DNA of 64,000 bases from NCBI GenBank assembly GCA_011523795.1, contig WTFY01000008.1:1-64000 (forward strand). Direction: 5' to 3'. Of the stretch, positions 36,175 through 44,573 are shown piece by piece. The notes beneath the pieces were generated by a model that worked only from the letters and a program-made list of their open reading frames with translations, searched no databases and had not been told where the DNA came from. The DNA comes from Gammaproteobacteria bacterium (GTDB lineage Bacteria > Pseudomonadota > Gammaproteobacteria > UBA4575). Positions within the stretch are counted from its first letter, which is position 1, and every line of letters begins with the position of its first letter. The position numbers and the translations under genes are program-made.

Positions 36175-36663
36175 TCAGCTTGTTTTTCCCGAGCCACGCA
36201 GGGCTGCAATCCGTTTTTTCATTTTTCCATGCCGAAGGTTTTCTGCCGTCTCTTTCGTGAGAGAGTGCACCTCGATCGTATCGGTACCGGTGTTTAGGGT
36301 GTAGGTTCCCGGTGTCAGGGTGATGCAGTTCGCATAGGTCGTCTTGGCCACGTCACTGAGGCTTTTGGTGGAAATGGTGCTCAGGTTGGGAGAGATCGGC
36401 AGTTTCGGATGCAGGATTCTCCAGCTGACATCCAGGTTGGAGCGAAAAACCTCTAGAAAAAACCATGGCAGGAATCTTGGCAGGTCGAGGCTGAACTTGA
36501 GCGTGTTAAAAGCTGGGTCGGGCAATGCAAGCCTGTGGGCCAGCCACGCCGTGAACAGGCAACTGCCCAGCCCCAGTCCCAGCAACAGGATATCCATGTG
36601 TCCGGACAGCAGGACCCAGAGGATCAGCAGGAGGGATGCCGCAGTCAGAACACGTATCAGCAT
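36175..36663 (-). CDS. mrpE: Na+/H+ antiporter subunit MrpE (MnhE)
   Basis: MrpE of 162 aa has two N-terminal membrane segments (about residues 5-45), then PRFLPWFFLEVFRSNLDVSWRIL and a cytosolic domain with CITLTPGTYTLN, the family hallmarks. It is first in the Mrp cluster and follows hemY by 66 bases on the same strand. No obvious terminator was seen between them, so the cluster may be read partly from the hem operon. Confidence 0.92.
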   Translation of the reverse strand: MLIRVLTAASLLLILWVLLSGHMDILLLGLGLGSCLFTAWLAHRLALPDPAFNTLKFSLDLPRFLPWFFLEVFRSNLDVSWRILHPKLPISPNLSTISTKSLSDVAKTTYANCITLTPGTYTLNTGTDTIEVHSLTKETAENLRHGKMKKRIAALRGSGKTS

Positions 36664-36729
36664 GGCTTGCAGACAGGCAATCGATAGTACACGTGCAGAA
36701 TACGTGTCTCAATGAATCTGTTCAAGCGA

Positions 36730-37929
36730 TCATGCCTGCGTGGCACGGGTTGCCAGCAGGAGGCCCTTTTTCGAACAGTGTTGTGCCGCCTCGCTTTCGT
36801 CGAGGTGTTCATGCAGTTCGGCTAGCTCGGCATAGGTCTCTGCGAAAGGTTTTCGAATCAGGCTCTGTTCAAGATAACTCTTGGCCTTGCCCCACAGTTG
36901 AGCCTGCTTGCACAGGCGCCCCAGGGTCAGGTAAAGGACTGGATCCTCGTCATGCTGTCCCGTCCACTGCTCGGCCTGGTGCAGTGCGCGGTTAACGTCC
37001 GCATGCTTCATCAGGCCGTATAGACGGGCCAGTCCGGCATTCCAGTGGTGGCCAAGGATCTCAAGACTCAGCGCAGCTGCCGGGCCCAGCCTGTCCTGGT
37101 CAAGAAGTGTCTCGACGTAGGCTACGGCCAGATTGTCATTATTCATGATGACTTCCTTGTAGCGGGTCCCAAGCTTTTCCGCATCTTCGGCTGTATTCCC
37201 GTTTCGGACTGCAGCGAGCAAGCCGTGCACGGTCTTATTCTGCAATATTTCCAGTTCAGTGCGGTCGAAACATGGGTTTTTTTTGAGATCCGGCAGGATG
37301 CGCGCGAGTTGCTGCCAGTCCTGCAGCTGGTCATAGGCCCCGGCCAACAGCCCTGCTACTTTTGAATTGCTGCGAAGCTCTCCGCAGTGTGGTTCGATGC
37401 AGGACAATGCCTGCTCTGGCTGGCCCTGCTGAAGCAGGATTTCCGCATGCAGAATGTCCAGAGCAGCCCTCTGTTTTGCAGGCATGCACTTTTCAGCCTG
37501 TTCAAGGTAATGATTGAGCGATTCGTCATTTCCGGACAGTTTTGCAGCCTGCGCAGCCAGCAGGTAGTGGATGAACGGGTGGTTTGCATGTTCCGCTGCG
37601 CGTGCCAGCAGTTTTTCAGAGCGGGCCCAGTCCCCGCTTACAAAACGCGTCAGGCCCTTTCGGGTGTCCTGCTCCGACGCACGCTGCCTGTGGCGTGCGC
37701 GTGCTGCATGGATGCGCCTGGGCATGTGAATTATCAGGTTCAAAAGGCGTAGCAGGAGGTAAAGCAGCACAAACACGATGAATATTCCGATTACAAATCC
37801 GACCAGGGGCAACTCGATGGTGGTATCACCATAAGTCAAGATGGCCTGACCAGGAGCCTGCAGGACGAACAGAACGATTCCTGCGAAGATGATCAGGAAA
37901 ATTATGAAAATCAGCAGCGCACGCAGCAT
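36730..37929 (-). CDS. hemY: HemY, TPR membrane protein of the hem operon
   Basis: 399 aa. Two membrane segments (about residues 3-25 and 42-65) precede a cytosolic or periplasmic TPR-like helical repeat region (FIHYLLAAQAAKLSGNDESL, YLTLGRLCKQAQLWGKAKSYLEQSL). This is the proteobacterial HemY, which is unrelated to the Bacillus oxidase of that name and whose exact role in haem synthesis is unsettled. It starts directly after hemX (no gap). Confidence 0.92.
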   Translation of the reverse strand: MLRALLIFIIFLIIFAGIVLFVLQAPGQAILTYGDTTIELPLVGFVIGIFIVFVLLYLLLRLLNLIIHMPRRIHAARARHRQRASEQDTRKGLTRFVSGDWARSEKLLARAAEHANHPFIHYLLAAQAAKLSGNDESLNHYLEQAEKCMPAKQRAALDILHAEILLQQGQPEQALSCIEPHCGELRSNSKVAGLLAGAYDQLQDWQQLARILPDLKKNPCFDRTELEILQNKTVHGLLAAVRNGNTAEDAEKLGTRYKEVIMNNDNLAVAYVETLLDQDRLGPAAALSLEILGHHWNAGLARLYGLMKHADVNRALHQAEQWTGQHDEDPVLYLTLGRLCKQAQLWGKAKSYLEQSLIRKPFAETYAELAELHEHLDESEAAQHCSKKGLLLATRATQA

Positions 37930-39012
37930 TTAGCGGTTCTCTATCGTTTCCAGAAATTCGGTAAGCAGGAGGGCGGGCTCGCTGATGTCCGGCAGATCAG
38001 GTTCGAGGTCGATGCCGTTAAGCTCGTCAAGTTCATCAATCAGGCCGCTCGTGTTCTTCAGGGTGTCCGTGCTCCGGAGCCATGCCAGGGCTGCATCAAG
38101 TTCTAGATGGTAGCTTTCGTTGTCACGGCTTGCCAGGGCATACTTGGCCCCCAGCAGCCGGGCGCGCAGGAATTCGTAGGCATGCTGCCTTTCCTGGCGG
38201 CTGATAAATACCTTGGAATTGATGTCTTTCCGGGTGACCGTGACAGAACGGTTTACGGTGTCTTTGACATATTCGATCAGCCTTTTCCATGCAGGCAGTT
38301 CAGGATGACCAGGCTCCAGACCCTGTGATGCATTCGGGGCTGTTGGGGCTACCGGTTCGGCAATGTCCGGCCTGACACCCGCCAGGAGGTTGTTGAACTG
38401 CAGGCTGATACCTGCCCAGTCCGGGTTCGGGACTTTTTTCAGCTCGCCGATCTGCCTGGAGATCGATTCGCGCACCATGAGCAGGCGTGGATCGTTGAGT
38501 TCATGCAGACGCGAACTGGCTGTGTCTAGGGCAGTGATTGTTCCCGTGATATCACGTTCGATGCGAAGACGGTGGTTGGCCATGTGCAGGACATGCAAGG
38601 CTTCCTTCAGTCCCCAGCCCAGTTGGCTGCGGTTCACACGGGTCAAGGTTTCCTCGATGAATTCCCGGAGCCCCTCCTGCCGGTTTGCAAGCTGCTCCAC
38701 TTGTCCGGACAGCTCGTTCAGTCTGTTGTCGAGTTGGTCGGCCTGTTCCTGCGTGTCCTGCTTGAAGTTCTGGAATTTTGCGCTTTCGTCAACGGTGGCA
38801 ATATCATGTGCGATGGACTGGCGCGCGACAGCTGCCTGGTCAAGACGCGTGTTCAGGTCCACCCACCCATAATATCCCGCACCGCTTGCAGCCAGCAGCA
38901 AGACGATTACCAAAACGAAGAGCAGCGGGCCTGCGTGCATTTTCCTGGAATGCCTGGCTTTCTGGCTATCTGCTCCAGGCTTGGGAGTCAGGGGATCTTG
39001 TGTACTTTCCAT
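37930..39012 (-). CDS. hemX: HemX, membrane protein of the hem operon
   Basis: 360 aa with a basic, unstructured start, one membrane segment (about residues 28-48) and a long helical, partly coiled-coil region (LDQAAVARQSIAHDIATVDE, LDNRLNELSGQVEQLANRQEG). A helical domain with WGLKEALHVLHMANHRL follows. This matches the HemX uroporphyrin-III C-methyltransferase-related family in name only: no methyltransferase motif is present, and the role is likely structural. Three bases separate it from hemD. Confidence 0.91.
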   Translation of the reverse strand: MESTQDPLTPKPGADSQKARHSRKMHAGPLLFVLVIVLLLAASGAGYYGWVDLNTRLDQAAVARQSIAHDIATVDESAKFQNFKQDTQEQADQLDNRLNELSGQVEQLANRQEGLREFIEETLTRVNRSQLGWGLKEALHVLHMANHRLRIERDITGTITALDTASSRLHELNDPRLLMVRESISRQIGELKKVPNPDWAGISLQFNNLLAGVRPDIAEPVAPTAPNASQGLEPGHPELPAWKRLIEYVKDTVNRSVTVTRKDINSKVFISRQERQHAYEFLRARLLGAKYALASRDNESYHLELDAALAWLRSTDTLKNTSGLIDELDELNGIDLEPDLPDISEPALLLTEFLETIENR

Positions 39013-39015
39013 GGT

Positions 39016-39801
39016 CTAGGTTTCACGGGTCCAGGTCAGCAGGGCGTCCAGCATGGATGCATCACTGGCATTCGCAGCTATTATAGGGGTTTTTGAGAAG
39101 CCTATGGCAGTGGCAGTTCGGGCAATACGCGGACTGCCGGCAATCAGCGCCGCCTTTGCTAGCCAGGCATGCTCTTCTTTCGTGCACAGGGTCCACAGGT
39201 TTCGCATGGATTCACCACTGTAGGCCAGTACTGCCGAATCGTTTTCTGGATGGGTGCACAGGCTGTGTGCCGGGCGCGTGGCCGGGCAAAGCCGCTGGTA
39301 TACTTCCGCAATGTCAACACGGCTGCCGCGGGCCCGAAGTTCGCGCGCCAGGTGGCCGCGCCCGCCCACACCCCGGATGATCAGGATGTCCTGTCCCCAC
39401 AGGTCCTCATGTGCCAGCAGGTCTTCGCTGCTGAACCCGGCCTCGGGCACGACGTCAGCCTGCATGCCGAGATTTTCCAGGGCATCTCGCGTAGCAGGGC
39501 CTATTGCGGCGATGCACTGCGTACTGAGTGACCTGCCCAGTGTCTGCAGGAGTTGCGCTGCATGACGAACGGCATTTGCGCTGCTGAATATGACCGTGTC
39601 GTAATCGTTCAGGTTCCGCAGTAACCTTGTTGCGGGATCCGGGTCTTCGGGTGCCCGGATGATGAGGGAAGGGAACCGGATGACCGTCGCACGGTGATGC
39701 TCCAGGGATGCCTGTATGCCCCCGGCCTGTTCGGCCGGGCGCGTGACCAGTACCGTCTTGCCGGCCAGAAGTCCAGGTGTGCGTGACCCTGTCACTGCCA
39801 T
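39016..39801 (-). CDS. hemD: Uroporphyrinogen-III synthase
   Basis: It closes the linear tetrapyrrole with inversion of ring D. The 261-aa protein shows the two-domain pattern: VLVTRPAEQAGGIQASLEHHRATVIRFPSL at the start, YDTVIFSSANAVRHAAQLL, then ILIIRGVGGRGHLARELRARGSRVDIAEVYQR and the late SPRIARTATAIGF. Sequence is poorly conserved in this family, so gene order (hemC before, hemX after) adds much of the confidence. It starts 32 bases after hemC. Confidence 0.93.
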   Translation of the reverse strand: MAVTGSRTPGLLAGKTVLVTRPAEQAGGIQASLEHHRATVIRFPSLIIRAPEDPDPATRLLRNLNDYDTVIFSSANAVRHAAQLLQTLGRSLSTQCIAAIGPATRDALENLGMQADVVPEAGFSSEDLLAHEDLWGQDILIIRGVGGRGHLARELRARGSRVDIAEVYQRLCPATRPAHSLCTHPENDSAVLAYSGESMRNLWTLCTKEEHAWLAKAALIAGSPRIARTATAIGFSKTPIIAANASDASMLDALLTWTRET

Positions 39802-39833
39802 GCACCTGTCTGGATTCCGTGTGTGTACACCGC

Positions 39834-40748
39834 TCAGGGCAATGCCGCCAGGATATGGTCAGCGCCTTGTGCCAGGAGGTCCTGTGCGACCGACTGGCCC
39901 AGTTGCACCGGATCCCGTTTGCTGCCAACGTCGCGGCTGCGGCAAATCCTGCTTCCATCGGGATACCCCACCAGGGCGCGTAGCTCAAGTCGTTCATGGT
40001 TTGCTTCGGCCAAGCCCGCAATCGGCAACTGGCATCCCCCTTCCAGTGCCTGGCTCACTGCGCGTTCAGCCAGGATGCATGCCTGGGTATCGCCATGATT
40101 CAGGGGCCGGATCAGGGATTCGGTATGCGAATCGTCCTGTCTGCACTCAATGCCAATTGCTCCCTGCCCGATGGCCGGAAGGACTACATCGGCGGACAGG
40201 CAGGCCCGGATACGCTGCGAAAGGCCCAGACGTTTCAGCCCGGCTACGGCAAGTATGATCGCATCATACTCTCCCTGGTCAAGCCGGGTCAGGCGTGTGC
40301 CGACATTTCCGCGCAGCAGCCTGATTTCAAGGCCTGGTAATGCGGCCTTGAGCTGACAGGCACGGCGCTGGCTGGAGGTTCCCACCCTGGCATGTTCCGG
40401 CAATGCATCCAGCGTGCCGTAGTGGTTGGAGACCAGTGCGTCACATGGGTTTTCCCGCCTGAGCACGGCTGGCATATGAAGCCCGGACGGCAGTTCGACG
40501 GGGACATCTTTTATGGAGTGCACGGCGATATCGGCCCGGTTTTCCAGCAGAGCATGTTCCAGCTCCTTCACGAACAGGCCTTTTCCGCCCTGGGCGGCCA
40601 GTGACTGCTGCAACAGGCGGTCCCCTGTGGTGGTCAACCTTACCAGTTCCGTCGACATGTCGGGGTGGGTCTTGCACAGTTGTCGTGAAACTTCCCGAGC
40701 CTGCCACAGGGCCAACTCGCTGTTACGGGTAGCGATTCTTATATGCAC
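39834..40748 (-). CDS. hemC: Porphobilinogen deaminase (hydroxymethylbilane synthase)
   Basis: It joins four porphobilinogens into hydroxymethylbilane. The dipyrromethane cofactor Cys lies in ALEGGCQLPIAG. Other hallmarks are RIATRNSELALWQAREV at the start, HSIKDVPVELPSG (catalytic Asp region) and RLLRGNVGTRLTRLDQGEYDAIILAVAGLKRL. The 304 aa length is normal. The first gene of hemCDXY, it follows hemS by about 150 bases in which I see no clear promoter. Confidence 0.96.
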   Translation of the reverse strand: MHIRIATRNSELALWQAREVSRQLCKTHPDMSTELVRLTTTGDRLLQQSLAAQGGKGLFVKELEHALLENRADIAVHSIKDVPVELPSGLHMPAVLRRENPCDALVSNHYGTLDALPEHARVGTSSQRRACQLKAALPGLEIRLLRGNVGTRLTRLDQGEYDAIILAVAGLKRLGLSQRIRACLSADVVLPAIGQGAIGIECRQDDSHTESLIRPLNHGDTQACILAERAVSQALEGGCQLPIAGLAEANHERLELRALVGYPDGSRICRSRDVGSKRDPVQLGQSVAQDLLAQGADHILAALP

Positions 40749-40896
40749 AGGGTACTGCTCATGTCCCCATCATGGGTGCCGCACATCAGGAATGGCATGC
40801 CGTGGCGCAATCCTGGCCGGTTTGGAAGTGCCACGTTCACAGCCGGTAGCCGCCCGGTGGCCACGGGCCGTTCAGGCCTGCAAAGGACCGGAGGTC

Positions 40897-41997
40897 CTAG
40901 GCCACACATGCCGTTCCCTCCCCGCCACCCGGCAGGGTGTCGATAATCCGGCGCCACAGTTCCTGCTCGGGAATGCCAGGCTTGCGCTTGCCGAAAAACA
41001 GGGCAATCAGTTCACCATCCTTGTCGAAGATCTCCAGGGCCGTGACCGTGCCGTCTTCAGTCGGTTTTCTCGTCACCCAGGAGCGGGCTATCCTGTCTTC
41101 GCGCAAATGCAGGCTGAATTCCGGGTCAAGGATGTTATACCAGTTCCCGTGCACGACCAGTCGGCTTATGAGTCCCGTATGGATCTGGATACAGCCTCGG
41201 TTGCCTACGAACACCATGATCTCGCATTGTCTGTCACGTGCCTGTTCCAGTGTGCGACGAACTGAATTATTCGGAACCTGATTGGCAAATTCCTGCCCTA
41301 CACCCTTGAGAGCCTGTTCACGACGGACTCCGAACCTGCGAAGCATCGGCTTGAAATCGTGCGTGTCTTTCAGGTTTTTCCAAGCCGTGCGAAACCCTTC
41401 CCAGTCAACCCTGCTTCGTGCTGTGTCAGGTGCATCGGGCACATAGGCCTCAGTTTCAATAGACGTGTCCTGCCTGGCATGCCGATGGTTTTTGACCAGA
41501 ACATCGAGCGCAGCCGCATCGGAGTTTGAAGTCAGGTAGATCTTGTGAACCGCCTCACCGGATTTATCGAAGAACTGGAGGCTTTTCCGCAGTTTGCCAC
41601 GACCCGGCTCGACGGCATGAAAACAGAATTTCCAGTGTTCCAGGAACAAGCGCAGGTCAATGTCCGGGTTCAGGAATAGTCCCATCGACTTCCTGCCGTG
41701 GCTGAAGAAGTGGCAGTTATCGTACAAGCCTTTGCGCTCGTGCACACAGGATTCATTGCGGGTGAGCGCCATGACTTCACCCAGTGCCAGAACGTCCTTG
41801 AGGATGGCCTGTGCATTGTCGTCCAGCCGTGTCACGTTCGAGCCTACGTGTGCGGCCAGCAAGCTGCCTTCGGGGACACCCAGTTCCCGCGCGGCATCCC
41901 GAGCCCGGATACCCGGCCTTTCCTGTTTCAATAGCTGATACTGTGCCTTCAGTTCCCTTGAGGCATCGTCTCCCAACTCACTGGTGGATTGATTCAT
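40897..41997 (-). CDS. hemS: HemS/ChuS-type haem-binding or haem-degrading protein
   Basis: 366 aa from the ATG at 41997 (AAAGGAG just upstream; a GTG one codon earlier is the longest start). Two repeated halves are visible, as in HemS/ChuS: LKAQYQLLKQERPGIRARDAARELGVPEGSLLAA in the first, and in the second the GNRGCIQIHTG and WYNILDPEFSLHLRE motifs. Family members bind haem in the cytoplasm and some degrade it. No TonB receptor or haem ABC transporter is visible, so the role here may be internal haem handling next to haem synthesis. A divergent argH begins 247 bases away. Confidence 0.9.
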   Translation of the reverse strand: MNQSTSELGDDASRELKAQYQLLKQERPGIRARDAARELGVPEGSLLAAHVGSNVTRLDDNAQAILKDVLALGEVMALTRNESCVHERKGLYDNCHFFSHGRKSMGLFLNPDIDLRLFLEHWKFCFHAVEPGRGKLRKSLQFFDKSGEAVHKIYLTSNSDAAALDVLVKNHRHARQDTSIETEAYVPDAPDTARSRVDWEGFRTAWKNLKDTHDFKPMLRRFGVRREQALKGVGQEFANQVPNNSVRRTLEQARDRQCEIMVFVGNRGCIQIHTGLISRLVVHGNWYNILDPEFSLHLREDRIARSWVTRKPTEDGTVTALEIFDKDGELIALFFGKRKPGIPEQELWRRIIDTLPGGGEGTACVA

Positions 41998-42186
41998 CAC
42001 GCTCCTTTCGGTCTTCAGTAGCGGCTCACGCCATGTACGCCCACGCCTGTAACGGGCGGTTCGGATTCCCGGCTTACGGTCTCGGCAGCAGGCTGACCAG
42101 CCGAATCACCCGGAAAATCCTTTCCTGTTCAGTTTACCCGGAAACCTGTCCGGCATCCCAATATTCCCGTTTCCACGAATAAATCG

Positions 42187-42214
42187 TTGAGCTTTGGCTT
42201 GTTTGGGGGATAAT
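42187..42214 (+). promoter_or_regulatory. Putative sigma-70 promoter of argH
   Basis: TTGAGC (42187-42192) is 16 bases from GATAAT (42209-42214); transcription would start near 42221, 23 bases before the ATG. Confidence 0.5.
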
Positions 42215-42243
42215 TCAGACTTTAGTCACGGACAGCACACAGC

Positions 42244-43644
42244 ATGAAAGAAAAGGGTACAAAACCTTGGGCAGGCCGGTTTTCGGAAACAACCGATGCA
42301 TTGGTCGAGCAATTCAGTGCCTCGGTAGGATTTGATAAACGGCTGTACAAGCAGGACATCCAGGGTTCCCGGGTACATGCCCGTATGCTTGCCCGGATCG
42401 GCATTCTTGATGACCGGGAATGCGAACAGCTGTTGCAGGCACTGGATACGGTTGCAGCAGAAATCGACGCCGGTTCGTTCCCCTGGGACAGTTCTTTGGA
42501 AGACGTTCACATGAACATCGAGTCAAGGCTGGTGGAACTTGCGGGAGATGTTGGCAAGCGGCTCCATACCGGCCGTTCAAGAAACGACCAGGTTGCCGCC
42601 GATTTGCGGCTCTACCTGCGTGAGGCCATCGATCGCATTGACCCGCTGCTGGAAACCCTGCAGCGTGCCATGGTTGACCTGGCGGAACAGGAGTCAGGTA
42701 CGGTCATGCCAGGGTTCACCCATTTGCAAGTAGCCCAGGCCGTCACGTTTGGACATCACATGCTGGCATGGTTTGAGATGATTTTTCGCGACCGTGAACG
42801 CCTGGCCCGGTGCCGGAAAGGTGTCAACCTGTCCCCGTTGGGTGCGGCGGCCCTTGCAGGCAGCAGCTTTGCCCTGGACCGTGAATTCGTTGCCAGGGAA
42901 CTGCAGTTTGCAGCACCTTGTGACAATAGTCTGGATGCCGTGAGCGACCGGGATTTTGCGATTGAGTTCTGTGCCTTCGCGGCGATTCTGTTCACACATC
43001 TGTCGCGAATTGCAGAAGAGCTTGTGTTGTGGGCTTCAGCACAATTCGGTTTTATCGAGCTCCCGGACCGGTTTTGCACGGGCTCTTCCATGATGCCGCA
43101 GAAAAAAAACCCCGATGTGCCGGAACTGGTACGTGGCAAAAGCGGGCGCGTGTTTGCCAGCCTGCTTGCCTTGCTGACGCTCATGAAGGGTCAACCACTG
43201 GCCTATAACAAGGACAATCAGGAAGACAAGGAAGCCTTGTTCGATACGGTAGACACCGTGCTCGATTGTGTCACGGTCCTTGCGAGCCTGCTTCCGCATG
43301 TCCGTGTAAACCGTGAGCAGATGCTTGCTGCTGCACAGCAGGGTCATGCCACCGCCACGGACCTTGCGGATTATCTTGTACAGAAGAAACTGCCGTTCCG
43401 GGCCGCGCACGAAACGGTCGGCAGGATTGTTCGGCATGCAATCACCCGGAACAGGCGGCTGGAGCAACTGGATTTGCAGGAACTGCAGGCATTCAGCCCC
43501 CTGATAGAACCGGATGTTTTCGATGTGCTTTCCCCGGAGGGTTCGGTGCGCTCCAAGAATACCTATGGCGGAACCGCACCGGCACAGGTAGCCATGCAGG
43601 TCGAGCAGGCACGCCTGCGCCTGAAAGCCTTCAAAGCTGACTGA
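42244..43644 (+). CDS. argH: Argininosuccinate lyase
   Basis: Last step of arginine synthesis: argininosuccinate to arginine and fumarate. The 466-aa protein has the superfamily signature [12 protein letters not shown] (about residues 282-293, with the mobile catalytic Ser loop), the N-terminal [18 protein letters not shown] and the TH pair in FTHLQVAQ. It stands alone and converges on the esterase gene with a 9-base gap. Confidence 0.97.
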   Translation: MKEKGTKPWAGRFSETTDALVEQFSASVGFDKRLYKQDIQGSRVHARMLARIGILDDRECEQLLQALDTVAAEIDAGSFPWDSSLEDVHMNIESRLVELAGDVGKRLHTGRSRNDQVAADLRLYLREAIDRIDPLLETLQRAMVDLAEQESGTVMPGFTHLQVAQAVTFGHHMLAWFEMIFRDRERLARCRKGVNLSPLGAAALAGSSFALDREFVARELQFAAPCDNSLDAVSDRDFAIEFCAFAAILFTHLSRIAEELVLWASAQFGFIELPDRFCTGSSMMPQKKNPDVPELVRGKSGRVFASLLALLTLMKGQPLAYNKDNQEDKEALFDTVDTVLDCVTVLASLLPHVRVNREQMLAAAQQGHATATDLADYLVQKKLPFRAAHETVGRIVRHAITRNRRLEQLDLQELQAFSPLIEPDVFDVLSPEGSVRSKNTYGGTAPAQVAMQVEQARLRLKAFKAD

Positions 43645-43653
43645 GGAAGCGAA

Positions 43654-44316
43654 CTACTGCCAGCATTGCAACAGCCAATTCCGGATGTCTTCGATTTCTT
43701 CCGGAGCCACCGTGTGCTCGCAGGCATATGTCCGCAGGGATACTGTAAAGCCCTCCTGTTTGAGGAGGTTACGCATGTTCCCGGCGACATCGACCGGGAT
43801 AATCTCATCGCGGTTGCCATGAGCCAGCAGGATCGGCATCGTCCGGTCGGCGTTCGCAGCGTAGGCTGGCAGTTCACGCCACAGTGGCAGGTAGCAGGAC
43901 AAAGCAAGGATGCCAGCCAGCCGGTGCTCGCAGGACAGTCCCGTGTATAACCCGAGTGCCCCGCCCTGTGAAAATCCGGCCAGCACGACTCGACCTGGCG
44001 GAATGCCGGACTCTTCGAGTTGCCCGATCAGCAAGCTGATGGCGGACTTGCTGTGTTTCAGCCCTTCGGCATCTTCCGGGCTGTCCTTGTCCAGGCCGTA
44101 CAGGTCGTACCAGGCCGGCATCATTGTTCCGCTGTTGAGTGTAACGGCCTGGACCGGTGCATGCGGAAAGATAAATCGGGCGTGCACGTCGGAGGGAAGA
44201 GCCAGCTGGCCCACGACGGGCTCAAAGTCGTGTCCGCTGGCTCCGAGACCATGCAGCCAGATCACGGCACGGTCGGGGTCTGCCCCGGTATCGACGGTAA
44301 TGGCCTTGAGGCTCAC
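43654..44316 (-). CDS. Carboxylesterase (phospholipase/carboxylesterase family)
   Basis: A 220-aa alpha/beta hydrolase without signal peptide. The catalytic triad is visible: nucleophile Ser in LAGFSQGGALGL, Asp in LAHGNRDEIIPVD and His in ACEHTVAPEE. The oxyanion loop is IWLHGLGASGHDF, and MMPAWYDLYG is the family's substrate-side motif. Relatives (Pseudomonas EstB, human acyl-protein thioesterase) hydrolyse short acyl esters; the true substrate cannot be told. Confidence 0.93.
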   Translation of the reverse strand: MSLKAITVDTGADPDRAVIWLHGLGASGHDFEPVVGQLALPSDVHARFIFPHAPVQAVTLNSGTMMPAWYDLYGLDKDSPEDAEGLKHSKSAISLLIGQLEESGIPPGRVVLAGFSQGGALGLYTGLSCEHRLAGILALSCYLPLWRELPAYAANADRTMPILLAHGNRDEIIPVDVAGNMRNLLKQEGFTVSLRTYACEHTVAPEEIEDIRNWLLQCWQ

Positions 44317-44383
44317 GAGATGGTTTCCAGCACGTATAAGGGCCTATACAATGATGCCTGATTTACTATGAAAGGGTATGTCC

Positions 44384-44521
44384 ATGTTCCACCCCAGATT
44401 ATGTGCCTTGAGCCTGGTTTTTTTTCTTGCAGTCATTCTTGCAGCATGTGGCCAGACCGGCGACCTGTATTTGCCCGAAGATAATCCTAAAGAAAAAGTA
44501 AAAAATCAATCCCGAAACTGA
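44384..44521 (+). CDS. lptM: LptM (YifL)-type small lipoprotein, 45 aa
   Basis: The frame is shorter than most gene callers accept. The signal peptide MFHPRLCALSLVFFLAVILA ends in a lipobox before Cys22 (AAC), and the short mature part starts CGQTGDLYLPE, close to the CGLKGPLYFPP-like motif of LptM. LptM assists assembly of the LptDE lipopolysaccharide translocon in E. coli. AAAGGG lies seven bases upstream of the ATG. Position directly before lysA-dapF is the standard gammaproteobacterial location. Confidence 0.88.
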   Translation: MFHPRLCALSLVFFLAVILAACGQTGDLYLPEDNPKEKVKNQSRN

Positions 44522-44573
44522 GCAGCGCACACACCTGGACACATACCGCATCCGTTCCATACAGGACCCCGCC

